A DNA stretch of 64,000 bases from Mariannaea sp. PMI_226 (GCA_024336345.1 JANFOG010000016.1:124001-188000), one strand, 5' to 3'; numbered from the stretch's first letter, positions 1-10,530 are shown. Made by a program: numbers and translations. Notes: a model not told the origin generated them from the letters alone.

Positions 1-342
1 GTGAGCTACCGGGGACACACGTGGACCGAAACCAGGGGTTTTTTTTTCGGTTTGTTTCGGAGTAGAAGCACATCGTCGAGTATGACAAAAACTTGTGTGA
101 ATGAAATAGAAGGGAGAGGAGATGGGTCTCAGTTCAACCAACTCCCATCGTCTGCCAACTGATAGTAATACTACATAATACAACCGACATGGTTGATGTA
201 AGGCGTACAATACAATCCTGGTCTTACATGCCTGCCAAGGGTGAGCCCACCCAAGATATCAACTGACCGCATCCTGACACTGCCAAAGAGAAATAAACAA
301 GACGTGATTACACATTGCGAGTCATTGCTCTTCTTTCCCACG
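1..342. other. Intergenic, 3' side of the DUF1992 gene
   Basis: No gene is visible. The stretch lies downstream of the minus-strand gene that ends at 343 and probably holds its 3' untranslated region. It contains a run of eight T at about 41-48. Nothing else stands out. Confidence 0.5.
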
Positions 343-2001
343 TCACTTCGTCCACAAGTCTTTCAGCCACTGCTTCAGCCCATACGCCTTTTCATCGGCT
401 TCCACATGGATCCTCACCGGCTTCCCTCCCGATAAACGTTCTATCAGCCCCCCATCCCCATCCCCGTCCGTCGCCGCCCCCTCACCACCACCACCCACTC
501 CCCGCAACCCGCGGCTCCGCCCTCCTGACGCCCGCACCTGAATTTCCTTGGCGATTTCGGGTGCTACTTCAGCAAAGCAGGCCCGCAGCTCTCGCTCCAG
601 CGAATAGTACCCTTTCTTGGCCAAGTCTGGCGCCATCAGATTGTAGCTCCGTGTAAGTCGGTTGAGCTGCTCGATTGCGAGCCGCTGGTAAGATAGTTCT
701 GCCTTCTCCCACGCCTCGTCTCGGAATGGCAGTGGGAGAGGCTCTGGCTCGACATTAGCCGTGTCCGTCGTCGCTGTTTGCTGATAATTCTCGGCTTCCA
801 AACTTTGTCCAGGTTCATCTCCCTCAGCTTTCCCTGTGCTTACTTCCCTCGTTTGCCTCTTGTTAGCTGCCCTTGAATCCTCCTTGCTGCTGGAGAGCAC
901 AGGGCCCGCATCATTCTTATCGCTCCTCCGCACTCTGGGGTTATGCACCTCCTCCGCTTTTGCATAGAGTTCTGCCCTACGGATTTGATCCTGCAACGAC
1001 CCCCCCTTGGAAGCGATCATCCTTGTAGCGTGTCTCTTCCAGTCATTTCGTAGCCTCCTGCGAAACACAGATACAGCCTTGGTCAATTCCTGCTGCTTGT
1101 CGATCCACGGGGGCACTAGGTCTTGTCTCTGGATCATCTTGTTCATAATATACTCGGTTGTGTCGATGAATGGGTTGTCGGATCTGGCGTCTCGCTCCAC
1201 TCCTGGCCCACGTGGGATGTTCTTAAACTGGCCTCTCGCAATTGCGTTCTCGATTCGCTCGTTGGCTAGTGCAGCAAGCCCGGTTATTGTGTTAGGCATG
1301 GCTCGCGATCCAGGTTCGAATCTCTCTCGCAGTTCCTTTCGGTATGCCTCCCTTGCGTCCTCGTCCGGTCCACCTTTGCTCTTCATATCCATGCCAACGT
1401 AGATGGAGGCTCTATCCCGAGCTGCGGCAACTTTTTGTCCGGCAGACTTCGCCTGTGATCTCTGCAGTCTCATATCTACAGGTGGCGGCTGAAACTTTCC
1501 TCGTAGACCTGGACCAAGAGGTTTTTTGGCGTCATCCAGCATCCGCAAAACCCCGTCAGCCATTGTTTCTTGGCCCGTCCAGGGCTGTGCTGAGGCCATA
1601 TGTTTGGTACCCGCCCCAGCAGATGCTGGCAATTCTGCCTCTGCAAATTTCCCAGCATATTGAGTCCGAAAGTTTGCATCCGCAATCTTTTGCAACAGCT
1701 TGTCTTTCAGTTCTTCTGAAAAGCCCGCATCTTCGACTGCACGTCGTCCAGCTGTGCCGCCCGTGAAGAGAGCCTCCTCCGTAGCCTCCTCCAAACGACG
1801 GGCCAATGGCCCTAATTCTTTTTCCTTGGGCGTTGCATTTTTGTCAGAGGTTGATTTGTCCGAATCTTCAGCTCCAGTTGATGTCTTCCCAGTCTGCGGG
1901 GGGTGAGATGAGTAATGGGCGATTGATGACTGTGATATCTCATGAGTCGCCCGCAAACATTGCCGACAAACAGTTGATACTCTGCCTAGGGCAAGCGACA
2001 T
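343..2001 (-). CDS. DnaJ homologue subfamily C member 28-like (DUF1992) protein, probably mitochondrial
   Basis: Single-exon gene of 552 residues. The ATG at 2001 is chosen because the upstream in-frame codons only reach a TTG. The N-terminus (MSLALGRVSTVCRQCLRA) is basic and lacks acidic residues, as in a mitochondrial presequence. Residues about 230-350 match the DUF1992 domain of DNAJC28-like proteins: IENAIARGQFKNIPRGPG, then FIDTTEYIMNKMIQRQ, VPPWIDKQQEL and a basic FRRRLRNDWKRH helix. A second block near 455-500 (YNLMAPDLAKKGYYSLERE) also looks conserved. There is no J-domain with an HPD motif, so the DnaJ name is inherited from animal relatives and chaperone activity should not be assumed. 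A low-complexity Gly-rich stretch (GGRSRGLRGVGGGGEGAA) lies near the C-terminus. The next gene is on the same strand 955 bp upstream. Family assignment is firm; molecular function is unknown. Confidence 0.85.
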   Translation of the reverse strand: MSLALGRVSTVCRQCLRATHEISQSSIAHYSSHPPQTGKTSTGAEDSDKSTSDKNATPKEKELGPLARRLEEATEEALFTGGTAGRRAVEDAGFSEELKDKLLQKIADANFRTQYAGKFAEAELPASAGAGTKHMASAQPWTGQETMADGVLRMLDDAKKPLGPGLRGKFQPPPVDMRLQRSQAKSAGQKVAAARDRASIYVGMDMKSKGGPDEDAREAYRKELRERFEPGSRAMPNTITGLAALANERIENAIARGQFKNIPRGPGVERDARSDNPFIDTTEYIMNKMIQRQDLVPPWIDKQQELTKAVSVFRRRLRNDWKRHATRMIASKGGSLQDQIRRAELYAKAEEVHNPRVRRSDKNDAGPVLSSSKEDSRAANKRQTREVSTGKAEGDEPGQSLEAENYQQTATTDTANVEPEPLPLPFRDEAWEKAELSYQRLAIEQLNRLTRSYNLMAPDLAKKGYYSLERELRACFAEVAPEIAKEIQVRASGGRSRGLRGVGGGGEGAATDGDGDGGLIERLSGGKPVRIHVEADEKAYGLKQWLKDLWTK

Positions 2002-2715
2002 GATCGATTTCAAATTTCAGCGAGAGATCTCAAAAGAAGTCGATAAATATGGAACCGACGTCCCGGCTAGGTGTTGTTGACCTGTGGTGTTGATGGAGGC
2101 GTGAAATGATGGGATGAAACTCCGATAGTAGATTAGTCAGCTATTCATCTATACACAGTCGGAACCCGAGTTGAGCCGCATCATTCTAAATTAAACCGTA
2201 GACACCAACTGAGTCAAATCACAATAACCATCATGACAGCGATGACAGTGATAAAATAATAGACTTCAGGCGAAGAAGATTTTTACTTTCTGTTGATACT
2301 TAACGTCCTCTCATCGTCGAGACAAAATATGTCAAATTACTAGAGAAGTGAACCCAAGCTGTGTGTCCAATCGGACTTTCACCACCCTATACTCTCTGGT
2401 TGAACTTCCCGTCTGAGGTCAACCCTCTTTCCCCCTCACAAGGCTTCCTCGAGTTCAAGGGATGTTCAACATGAGATTGGAAGTCACAACAATGCAGGAC
2501 GACAGGAATGAGCCCAAAATAATCAAAGCGTAGCCCACGATTTTCATTTTCATTTATAGTCTAGTCCCAAGTCGTGACAGTTGTTTGAGGCCCAGAATCC
2601 ATGAGCATTAGTCCAAAGCTCACAGGGTAACCAATCCTACCGAGGTGCCATTCGCAATCCTCATATTCACCAATTGCTCCCAGGGGTATGTTATCTCCCA
2701 ACACCATAAAGAACG

Positions 2716-2732
2716 AAAAAAAAAAAAAAAAA
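2716..2732. repeat. Poly-A run (17 A)
   Basis: Homopolymer of 17 A in the probable 3' untranslated region of the minus-strand gene 2957-6337 (poly-U in that transcript). Confidence 0.9.
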
Positions 2733-2868
2733 CTCCCTACTACCTTCACAAGGCCTATCCAACCAGGTAAGATGTCAAATCCGGGAATCAACCAAATTCG
2801 TATCCTTGGAATAACATGTTTATGTAGTGCCCTGTCCCCAACCATAATAGCAGTATCCGCTGTTTTGT

Positions 2869-2896
2869 ATATATATATAGATATATAGATATATAT
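2869..2896. repeat. TA/GATA microsatellite
   Basis: Alternating TATATA with interspersed GATATA units just beyond the stop codon of the minus-strand gene ending at 2957. Confidence 0.85.
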
Positions 2897-2956
2897 GAAC
2901 TGCGCCCAGCGAATCACCATCCAATCGTGATTCATGGAATAAGGAGAAAGCAACGC

Positions 2957-5900
2957 TCAAATACGTCCGCCCTCAACAACTTCCCTTTCGAGAATCTCTT
3001 GTCCCAATTCACTCGTTCTGCGACGTTCTAGGACCCATCGCGTTTCCCCAGAACCCTCTTCTTGCGTGTAAGAGATACTCTCGGTCGAGGTCTTGTATCG
3101 ATGGCCGTTCCCGGAAAGCCGAGATGGCACATTCGAGCCAGAGCTGCCAGAACTTTGATGACGGTCAACTGGGCTTATGCCTGATGCTGAGAGAGAAGAC
3201 TCTCCCGATTCAGCGACAGGCGAAATTCCATAATCAGTGTGCGGTGACATCGATCCAGTAGCAGCTGATATGAGTGCTCGCATATCCTCCAGTGGAGGAA
3301 CGGCTGGCGGTGACGATGATGCGACAGGAAATCCCGTCAAAGTGGGACTGCCTGTGACGCTGCCATCATCCTCAGAGTCTTGGCTGACCGTCGACAAAAC
3401 TGAGTTTTTTCGAGCGTGGTATCCAGTTGGGCTTGAGACCGCTTGCGTCCATGGAGAGCTTGGGATATCACCCCTCTCTGACCGGGGAGAGCCTTGGCTG
3501 GACGCAAGGCTGACCTGAGAACTACCCCAGGCCTTAGATCGCAGTTTCATGAGCGCAGACAGGCTCATTTCGTCTCCTCGATCTCCCAGCAGGGCAAGCT
3601 GGGCTAGCCCCGGGCTCTGAAGCGGAGTACCAGAACTGAATCCTGGCATATGGAGGCTCATCAACGAGTTTCGGTTCGAGTACTCCGACCGCTCCGTGAT
3701 GGGCGTCAAATTTGGTTCTCGAGAGACCATTCGTCCACTGGTCGAGCGATCGAGTCCCCTCTTTGGCCCGAAGAACCCACCGTTCGCATACTCAAATTCT
3801 GTGGCACTCTGAGGCCCGTGATGGGAGCCCATGGGGGCAGAATAAAAGCCAAACTCCTGACCATACCACCCATCAGAATCGTTGGCCAGGGCACTAGCAT
3901 TTGCCTCCGCGATAATGGCATCGTCGTCAAGTTCAAAGTCGGCCATATCTTCGTAGCCATAGGGATCATAATCATCATCCACAAAGTCTCCATGATCAGA
4001 AGTGTTTGAGGAGAGGCCAACTTCAGATGCTGGCACTTCGTCTTGGGATGGCGATGTGGCGCGCTGAAATTTACCTGAGAGGACGGCGTTGTGAGCCGCC
4101 GCAGCAAGTGCAGCTTGATAGGCGGCCATTGGATCACCGTAGGGATCGCCGTCTTTAGACGCAACAGGGCTTTGCTCTGGTGAAAGAAGAGGAGAGATCT
4201 CCTTGGGTTCCTCTTCCACAACAGGGTTCTGGCCATTAGCACTAACTGAGGTATGCGTGGTTGACTCAGAGACGCCTGAGAGGGCCGAGAGTCGGCAATT
4301 TGCGTCAGACTCTCGTTTGACGACTTCCTGGGCCGCGCGCCGCTCAGCTTGTGCCTGAGCAAAGGCCCCAGCAATTGGTCGACCGAACTGATCCGTATCG
4401 TTATTATCGAATATTGATTCATCGAACGGAGTATCGTCCCATTCTGGGCTCGGGGGCGCAGCAAGATCCTCTGCGAACTCGTTGCCTTCCAAGCCCATCA
4501 TCCCATCGTCAAAGTATAAATCGTCGGGTTTACCAGATCTCGGTAGATTGCTTGGTACCCTTTGTTGATTTTGCTGGAATGTTGCCTCGTGCTCAGATTG
4601 AGTGGGTCCCGGGAGGTCGAGACCTTGGATTCCAAGACCTGCAGCTTGTAGATCAGGATTGGTATTGAGTTGAGGTGTTAGGAGATTAGGCGATATCGAG
4701 TTTGGAAGCCTGGGACTGTCCTTGCTCATGGCATAGCCAATTGTATTCCCGTCCGCGTCTCGCGGTGTAATGAGAAGCCCGGCGGTATGGGGGCTTGCCA
4801 AAGATGATGCAGGATTCGACCTTTGGAAAACGAAACCAGAGAAGTTTTCTTGATCGTTATCAGGGTCTAGATCAGCGTCAAAGTCGTCATCGCCGCCCAC
4901 CATATTGATCTCCTCTTCAAAGTATTCGTCCTCATCGTAATCTGCGTTGACCCCAGGAATTGGTTCCTCCAAGCCATCATCATCCATCATTGCATCGTAA
5001 TCAAAGCCATCCTCATCAAAATCGTCAAATCGTGAGTCTCGATGAGCATCAGGCTCTGCAGTTTTCTTTTCTGCTTCTCGCTGGCGGTGTCGGTCCTCAA
5101 GAAGCTTTTCTTGGTTGGCAGATCCAATCATATCGAAACTGAATCTCGAAGATGTGCTCTTCATGTGTTTGGGCAGAGCAGATGGATCCTTTGTATACAA
5201 TGAGAGTCCCCTCGAAGAACTAATCTTGGTGGATGATCTCGAATAGACTGAGCTAGCATCGTCTATCAGACGAGATGATTGAGACGATCTGGGTTGGACT
5301 GAAATCGGACTTTCGTCGTACGGGGGAGGAACTGGAGGCGTGTATTGGGGCGGAGGGGGGTGAGTAGTTGCGTCGGTAAACCCTGAAGTAGGATCTGACG
5401 ATGTGCTTGCAGAGGCTTTGAGGGCCTGCAAATCTTGGGAATACGCCGAAGCAGAGGCATCACTAGCTTGGCGATTATTGATAAATTTCTCCTGCTGGGG
5501 TAGAGGACTAGGTTGAGATAGAGATGGCGATAGCATGTATGATGGATCCTTGCTGGGGGCTGTTGCCTTCTTGGACCTCGGAGCGCTGAAGTCATGGACA
5601 CGAGTTCCCTTGATTCGGGGATCATACATGGGCTCCTCCGGGTCCTTCCTGAGCGGGAGCGAGGAAAGGTCTGGTACCTGGTGGTTATTCTTTCTCCGCA
5701 TCAACAATGTCGACATCGGGTTTTTGAGAAAGGGTAGGCCCTTCTTAGGCTTGGGATTTTGTGTGTTGCTCGTCGTTACAGAAAGCAGCGGGGGTTCGGT
5801 ATGAAGTCGAGTACCGGCCGGTCGACGACCGCCAGTAGGGGCCGCCGCCGCCAAATTCTGAAGGTCTGTCGGTGTGCTGAAAGAAGCTGATTGTCTAGAA

Positions 5901-6337
5901 TTATTGACAGCCTGTGGCGGCAGCCTTGATGGCCCAGATTGGTTGCCGGATGTCCCTCTGGTGTTGTCGGCGCCATCATTGTTGTAACCTTCCGCACTTC
6001 GGTATTTCTTGAGAGCTACCCCGCCAATGAAGCTTGAGGTGCCAGTATATGGAGATTTTGACGACTGCTGCGGCCGCGAGTCGGGTTGAGGGGCCATACC
6101 GGCATTTCGTTGGTACTCCAGGGTTGATTCCGATTCGGCTGACGTAACTCGAGCAATGGGTGGGAGGGTAGGTGGCAGGGCGGGGGAATTGGACGAAGGT
6201 GGTTGTGAGTCTGAGGAGAGAGCGTCCGTAGTTGACGGCAAGATTATAGACGCATGGGGAGATGTTGAGTGGTGGTCGGGAAGAGGTGAGGCAGGATTCG
6301 AAGGACCTCGACGGTGGAACCGTAGATGGGAGAGCAT
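2957..6337 (-). CDS. Large acidic, Ser/Pro-rich disordered fungal protein, unknown function
   Basis: Single open frame of 1126 residues starting at an ATG (MLSHLRFHRRG). Residues 1-430 are Ser/Pro/Thr-rich and contain a basic patch near 195-215 and a proline cluster (PPPPQYTPPVPPPYDESP) near 335. Residues about 435-495 are strongly acidic (DDFDEDGFDYDAMMDDDG, later EDEYFEEEINMV). The C-terminal third has the only motif-like blocks: YQAALAAAAHNAVLSG, GWYGQEFGFYSAP (near 831), NLTPITERSEYSNRNS (near 881) and EMSLSALMKLRSKAWG (near 926). From general familiarity, these blocks look like those of an uncharacterised protein widespread in filamentous ascomycetes. No catalytic domain, transmembrane segment or signal peptide is visible. 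The many SP/TP sites suggest regulation by proline-directed kinases, which is inference. It could be a scaffold or cortical adaptor, but nothing proves it. Confidence 0.85.
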   Translation of the reverse strand: MLSHLRFHRRGPSNPASPLPDHHSTSPHASIILPSTTDALSSDSQPPSSNSPALPPTLPPIARVTSAESESTLEYQRNAGMAPQPDSRPQQSSKSPYTGTSSFIGGVALKKYRSAEGYNNDGADNTRGTSGNQSGPSRLPPQAVNNSRQSASFSTPTDLQNLAAAAPTGGRRPAGTRLHTEPPLLSVTTSNTQNPKPKKGLPFLKNPMSTLLMRRKNNHQVPDLSSLPLRKDPEEPMYDPRIKGTRVHDFSAPRSKKATAPSKDPSYMLSPSLSQPSPLPQQEKFINNRQASDASASAYSQDLQALKASASTSSDPTSGFTDATTHPPPPQYTPPVPPPYDESPISVQPRSSQSSRLIDDASSVYSRSSTKISSSRGLSLYTKDPSALPKHMKSTSSRFSFDMIGSANQEKLLEDRHRQREAEKKTAEPDAHRDSRFDDFDEDGFDYDAMMDDDGLEEPIPGVNADYDEDEYFEEEINMVGGDDDFDADLDPDNDQENFSGFVFQRSNPASSLASPHTAGLLITPRDADGNTIGYAMSKDSPRLPNSISPNLLTPQLNTNPDLQAAGLGIQGLDLPGPTQSEHEATFQQNQQRVPSNLPRSGKPDDLYFDDGMMGLEGNEFAEDLAAPPSPEWDDTPFDESIFDNNDTDQFGRPIAGAFAQAQAERRAAQEVVKRESDANCRLSALSGVSESTTHTSVSANGQNPVVEEEPKEISPLLSPEQSPVASKDGDPYGDPMAAYQAALAAAAHNAVLSGKFQRATSPSQDEVPASEVGLSSNTSDHGDFVDDDYDPYGYEDMADFELDDDAIIAEANASALANDSDGWYGQEFGFYSAPMGSHHGPQSATEFEYANGGFFGPKRGLDRSTSGRMVSREPNLTPITERSEYSNRNSLMSLHMPGFSSGTPLQSPGLAQLALLGDRGDEMSLSALMKLRSKAWGSSQVSLASSQGSPRSERGDIPSSPWTQAVSSPTGYHARKNSVLSTVSQDSEDDGSVTGSPTLTGFPVASSSPPAVPPLEDMRALISAATGSMSPHTDYGISPVAESGESSLSASGISPVDRHQSSGSSGSNVPSRLSGNGHRYKTSTESISYTQEEGSGETRWVLERRRTSELGQEILEREVVEGGRI

Positions 6338-7120
6338 GATGGCCAGGACTGGCCCAAGGACTGGGGCCTAGGACTCCTCAACGCTCACGAACGGCGCGGC
6401 TAGGTGGAGCAAAGTAAGGCAGAAGGTTGCAAAATTATGGGAGCGTGGGGCTATTCTGGTGGTGTAAGGCGACGAGCGAGGCGAAGCGATCCAGACGTGG
6501 TCATGACTCGAAGCGTAGGCGCAAGCGCATCATCACAGACGGGCTCTGGGCGAGAACGGCGGGAGTCGGCGAGGCGGTGCTTGGAAGACGAGGGTGGGAA
6601 TTTCTTGGGGGTGAGCGGTGGAAATGTTTGTTGGCTTGTTGGGTACGAATTGCTGACACCAGGAGCAGGCAGTGCGAAAGGATGATGCTTTCGCCTAAAG
6701 AATCAGAACATGTGTATACGCTTGTAGGAGAAGAAGCCGCGACAATGCTTTGGATGTGAAGATGATTGAGACACAGGCTGGCTGTTATGATGTTTCAACA
6801 AGAAAACACGCCGGGGCCTGAAGATGCACGTGCGCGAGCTATGGAGGGTAGTTGCATGGACGTGCCGTCGTCGGGTCTGATAGCGGCGATCTTTCGGGGG
6901 AGAGGCGGGAGGGGGGGCCAAAGATTAATGACCTAACACCACATGTAACTGTTGGCCAGTAGATTCCTTTTTTATAGGTATAGGCACAGTGCCTTGGGTA
7001 GGTGGCTACGAACCAAGAACCAAGCCATAAAGTTGTTGATATTGTTGTATTAATATTTGATCTCTGGAGAAACATAAAACTCTAAGAAAGACTGGCTCCG
7101 ACGAACTGTCCGACGGTCAT

Positions 7121-7144
7121 TGCCGCATTGCCGCATTGCCGCAT
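7121..7144. repeat. 8-bp tandem repeat, three perfect copies (TGCCGCAT)
   Basis: TGCCGCAT occurs three times head to tail without mismatch, in intergenic DNA. Confidence 0.9.
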
Positions 7145-7422
7145 CGATGAACCTACACCAACTGCCAAACCAAACGACGAAACTAAACAACCTCACCGAT
7201 TTCATAGGTTGCCAGGGTTCCGGCTTTGCGGTTCTTCCTTTTGGTGGTGGGGCCTGAGATTCTGGGTCTTCCTCACTGGGGCCAACTGCTCCCCCAACGA
7301 CAGGACTTCCGTTCCCTCCACAGGTTGTTTATCTCCATTGTTGAATATAACACCTACCCAACGCAGTAAGATATCGAGGGCTACTAGTAGTACTCGCCAA
7401 ATACTTCTGAGATAAAGTAACC

Positions 7423-7440
7423 CAAACAAACAAACAAACA
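7423..7440. repeat. CAAA microsatellite
   Basis: About four CAAA units in a row in intergenic DNA. Confidence 0.8.
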
Positions 7441-9014
7441 TCACGAACCAAATAATGCAAGAAAGCGTCTTTTTTTTCTTTCCCTTTTTTCCTGGTCTGT
7501 CATCATCTTTCAACGACTCATACTAAGCCCTAGATCTCACTGTAACTATGTTCCCCTTCGTAAGTGCCCCTTGCCACGCATCGCGTCTAGCTCCCCCCTC
7601 TTGACCCTGGCTTTCTTCACGACCCTGTTTCATGTCTCTCCCCCTCCTTGTTGTCTCAGAATACATGAGCCTATTCGTAGAGTACAGGGCGCCGATGGGG
7701 GAAAGACCTAATTTACGTTGCATGAGGAGTAAATCAACTTATTACGACGTTGTTCGCATTGACAACCCAATATTCGTCCTGGTTCAGTAACTAATCGCAC
7801 CATGTTCCCAATCGAAACTAAAACATTCCTATCCCTCGGGGTGGCAAATCTCCCGTCCTCTCTCCCGTCTCAAAGGGCGGCCTCTATAATTTTGAGCTGG
7901 GAATGAATAAAGAAGTTTGTTGAGGTCGAAAGTCCTTCACAGTGTAGGTTATCTACTAAAAGTGTATTCATTTTGCTGAACGATGAGCTAATAAAATGAC
8001 CCGCGAATGAGTGCATGTACCATCTTAGTTTTGGAAAACATATTTGATTCTGCACGGGTATGTATTGTGTCCGTAGTTATGAAGCGTCGGAGTGGAAACG
8101 CGCCCCAATTGATTCTGCTCTCAGCTGCGGGTTGTTTGGTATCAAGTAAGCATAGCCCAGTCACGCAACAAAAGAGTTTGACATCACTCTATAGTAAGTT
8201 CATCATGACAGGATGTTGATGTAGCAACATGATTGTATCAGGGGCGCCGGGGAGTCAGAAGCATAATAGTTTAAAAATGCTCCAATTATATTACTCTAGC
8301 TATCAGCTCGGCAGTTGCACGATCTCATACATGCACGAAGCTATTGGATGGGCGTGTGTTTCGCTGATCCCCTTTCTGTACGTGTGCGTGATGCTGGTTG
8401 GGACACCTGTTCACGTCAATGGCCAATCATACCTCAATACTCATTTTTTTTCGTCCTGGTTATCAATCTTTCAATGGTTCTAGAAAACCGAGCAAAGAGA
8501 CACGAGCTACCAGCTGAAATTCGTCGTGCATGCTCACAACCCATATCTTGTAAGATGGATGAATTTTCGATGGGGAGGTCCTGTGAATGGGGCCAAGGAG
8601 AAACTCTGGCCCCCAGGCTTGAAGGAAATATGTAGCGAGGAATATTCAAAGAGAAAATCTAAACCCAATTCTTAACAAGAGGCGAAAGAGATGGGGTAGC
8701 ATCTAGGTGTCTATGAATCAGCGTTCTGACCAGTTCTGACTAGAGTTCATTGGTGCAGTCCTAAGCCACATCTGATATGTGGTAAATTGGGATGAGGGTA
8801 CGTGATGTAAGGCATAGGAAACGAAAAGTAACCGAAATACTCTCCCCCCTTGTTCTTTTGGTTGAATACAGGGCTAATGGTCAGTAAGCAAGAGAAGGTT
8901 CTTTTGGTAGGCCCCAGTCATCACTTTATATTGCAAGGAAGGCTGGGGGCAGCAGTCATTATTTGCTGGACCAAGTCTTAGCGTCGTAGTAGCTGTGAGA
9001 AGATTACAAACATA

Positions 9015-9048
9015 CAGCAACTGGCAACAAGTTTTGATCCAAACCTCT
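9015..9048 (+). repeat. Left terminal inverted repeat of the Tc1/mariner element
   Basis: 34 bp that match the reverse complement of 10260-10293 exactly. It is preceded by the TA target duplication at 9013-9014. Confidence 0.95.
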
Positions 9049-9143
9049 GTAACTAGCGGGGCCCCCCACAGGGAAATTAGACTCAATTTTCAACGCTGCT
9101 TTTACCCCCCTATTTTGCTTCCTTCAACATACAACACCACAAA

Positions 9144-10169
9144 ATGGGCCGCCGTGGGCCAGAGCTATCACCTCAATTACGGTCTCGAATTTGTGAGCTT
9201 CGAAGCTATGGTCTTTCTCATAGCCGGATTAAAGCTTTATATCCAGAGGTCCCTCTTGGAATTATTAAATCAACCCTACGGCTCGAAAAACAACGCTTAG
9301 ATAATTAAAGTAAGCTACGGTCTGGAGCTTTACGGAAGCTTACGGAAGAGCAACGCGATTAAATTTACGATATAATAATGCATATTGATCTACATATTAT
9401 AACAAAAGATCTATTAGATTTAGTAGATAATGCTTGCAAAGAGAGGTCTTTAAGATATCTTTTGCGAGAGATGGGCCGGCGTAGGTGGATCCAAAAGAAA
9501 CGACCTTTACTGAAGCCTGAATATGCTGAAAAGAGGCGTCAGTGGGTAGCCCGATACGAGAATATCGACTGGAAGACTGTCAAATGGAGCGATGAATGTT
9601 ATGTTATAAGAGGGCAAGGGGCCCGGCCTGTGTGGACTTTCTTAAGCCCTCGTGAGCAGCTATTATAGGGCGATGTAAAGGAAAGCTTACCACAAGGAGC
9701 CGTAAGGCAGATGTTTTGGGCCTTATTTGGAGCCAGCCTTCGCACAGGGCTAATGGCTCTTTACGGCTGTGTTGATGGAGAGCATATCTGCAACCTATAT
9801 CAAGCTATTCTTCCGGAAGTCATCAAGCTAGGTGATATCTTTATGCATAATAATGCTTCTTTACATACAGCTCGGATAGTCAAGGCTTTATTAGATAAAC
9901 TAAACATCAAGACCATGATTTGGCCGCCATATTCACCAGACCTCAATCCAATTAAGAACCTTTGGGCCTTAATGAAAGTAGAAATCTATTGTCTTTACCT
10001 AAAGCTAGAATTTATAGATGATATAGTCAAAACACAATATGAATTAGTAAAAGCTGCAAAGGAAGCTTGGCATAGCATTGCTGACGAGACCTTAGAAAAT
10101 CTAATATCTACAATGCCTAATAGAGTAGCTGCTGTTAAGGCTGCTGATGGTTGGTATACAAAATACTAG
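9144..10169 (+). pseudogene. Tc1/mariner transposase pseudogene (three in-frame stops, catalytic residues lost)
   Basis: A single frame of 341 codons plus a final stop begins MGRRGPELSPQLRSRICEL, with a helix-turn-helix-like start typical of Tc1 transposases, and ends DGWYTKY. Internal stops are TAA at 9306-9308, TAA at 9360-9362 and TAG at 9666-9668. The DDE catalytic triad is broken: the first Asp is present in WSDECYV (codon 9591-9593), the second is Asn in FMHNNASLHTA (codon 9849-9851, AAT where GAT is expected), and the third acid is Lys in SPDLNPIKNLW (codon 9954-9956, AAG where GAG is expected). There are 34 residues between the second and third sites, as in DD34E elements. The reading frame is otherwise unbroken, so decay has been by point mutation only. 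The protein cannot be made or be active from this copy. Confidence 0.93.
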
Positions 10170-10259
10170 TAAAATAAAGGATCATAAGGCTGCTTAAAGC
10201 AATATATAATAGCTACCTATTTCAGCTAGCATGTCTTTGCGTAGTGACCCCACTGGTAT

Positions 10260-10293
10260 AGAGGTTTGGATCAAAACTTGTTGCCAGTTGCTG
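10260..10293 (-). repeat. Right terminal inverted repeat of the Tc1/mariner element
   Basis: Exact reverse complement of 9015-9048. It is followed by TA at 10294-10295. Confidence 0.95.
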
Positions 10294-10530
10294 TAGCTAT
10301 TGAGATAAGTGCCTGATTGATTAGGCTAGGTACTATTATAAAATTGAGATTAGATCTTTATTATTGTAGGGTGCACGGAAGTAACCCTGCACATTGCGGG
10401 GAGACAGCTGATCACAATCCAGCAAGTCTCTCGAACTAATACGAATACTGGGACTGTATCTAACATACTTGACATGTATACAACAGAATATTTCAAGCCT
10501 AATTATAGTCAAGTTTCTGTACTTCTTGCC

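Larger units (their letters stand above)
2002..2956. other. Intergenic between two minus-strand genes
   Basis: This holds the promoter of the DUF1992 gene (near 2002-2300) and the probable 3' untranslated region of the 1126-residue gene. It contains a 17-base A run at 2716-2732 and a TA-rich microsatellite at 2869-2896. Open frames here are short and overlap these simple repeats. Confidence 0.6.
6338..9014. other. Long intergenic region upstream of the 1126-residue gene
   Basis: About 2.7 kb between the start of the minus-strand gene and the transposon. The first several hundred bases are probably its promoter and 5' leader. Open frames of 60-110 codons occur on both strands, but none has a recognisable domain. 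Short tandem repeats are present at 7121-7144 and 7423-7440. From about 7750 the sequence turns AT-richer towards the transposon. No gene is supported. Confidence 0.5.
9015..10293 (+). mobile_element. Tc1/mariner DNA transposon, full length, RIP-like inactivated
   Basis: The 1279-bp element is bounded by perfect 34-bp terminal inverted repeats beginning CAGCAACTGGCAACAAG and flanked on both sides by TA (9013-9014 and 10294-10295), the target duplication of the Tc1/mariner superfamily. It carries one transposase reading frame (9144-10169) of the size usual for Tc1-type elements, with a DD34E spacing. The frame has three in-frame stops, no frameshift and two lost catalytic acids. All five lesions fit C-to-T or G-to-A changes at CpA/TpG dinucleotides, the signature of RIP. 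Beyond the perfect 34 bp the two ends differ partly by the same kind of transition (GTAACTAGCGGGG against ATACCAGTGGGG). The size and short inverted repeats are closer to the impala type than to the longer Fot1/pogo type; this subgrouping is inference. Confidence 0.95.

Noticed and set aside
3706..4464. 252-codon minus-strand frame inside the large disordered protein gene
   Set aside because: It overlaps the 1126-residue frame on the same strand in another phase, and the long frame is clearly the coding one.
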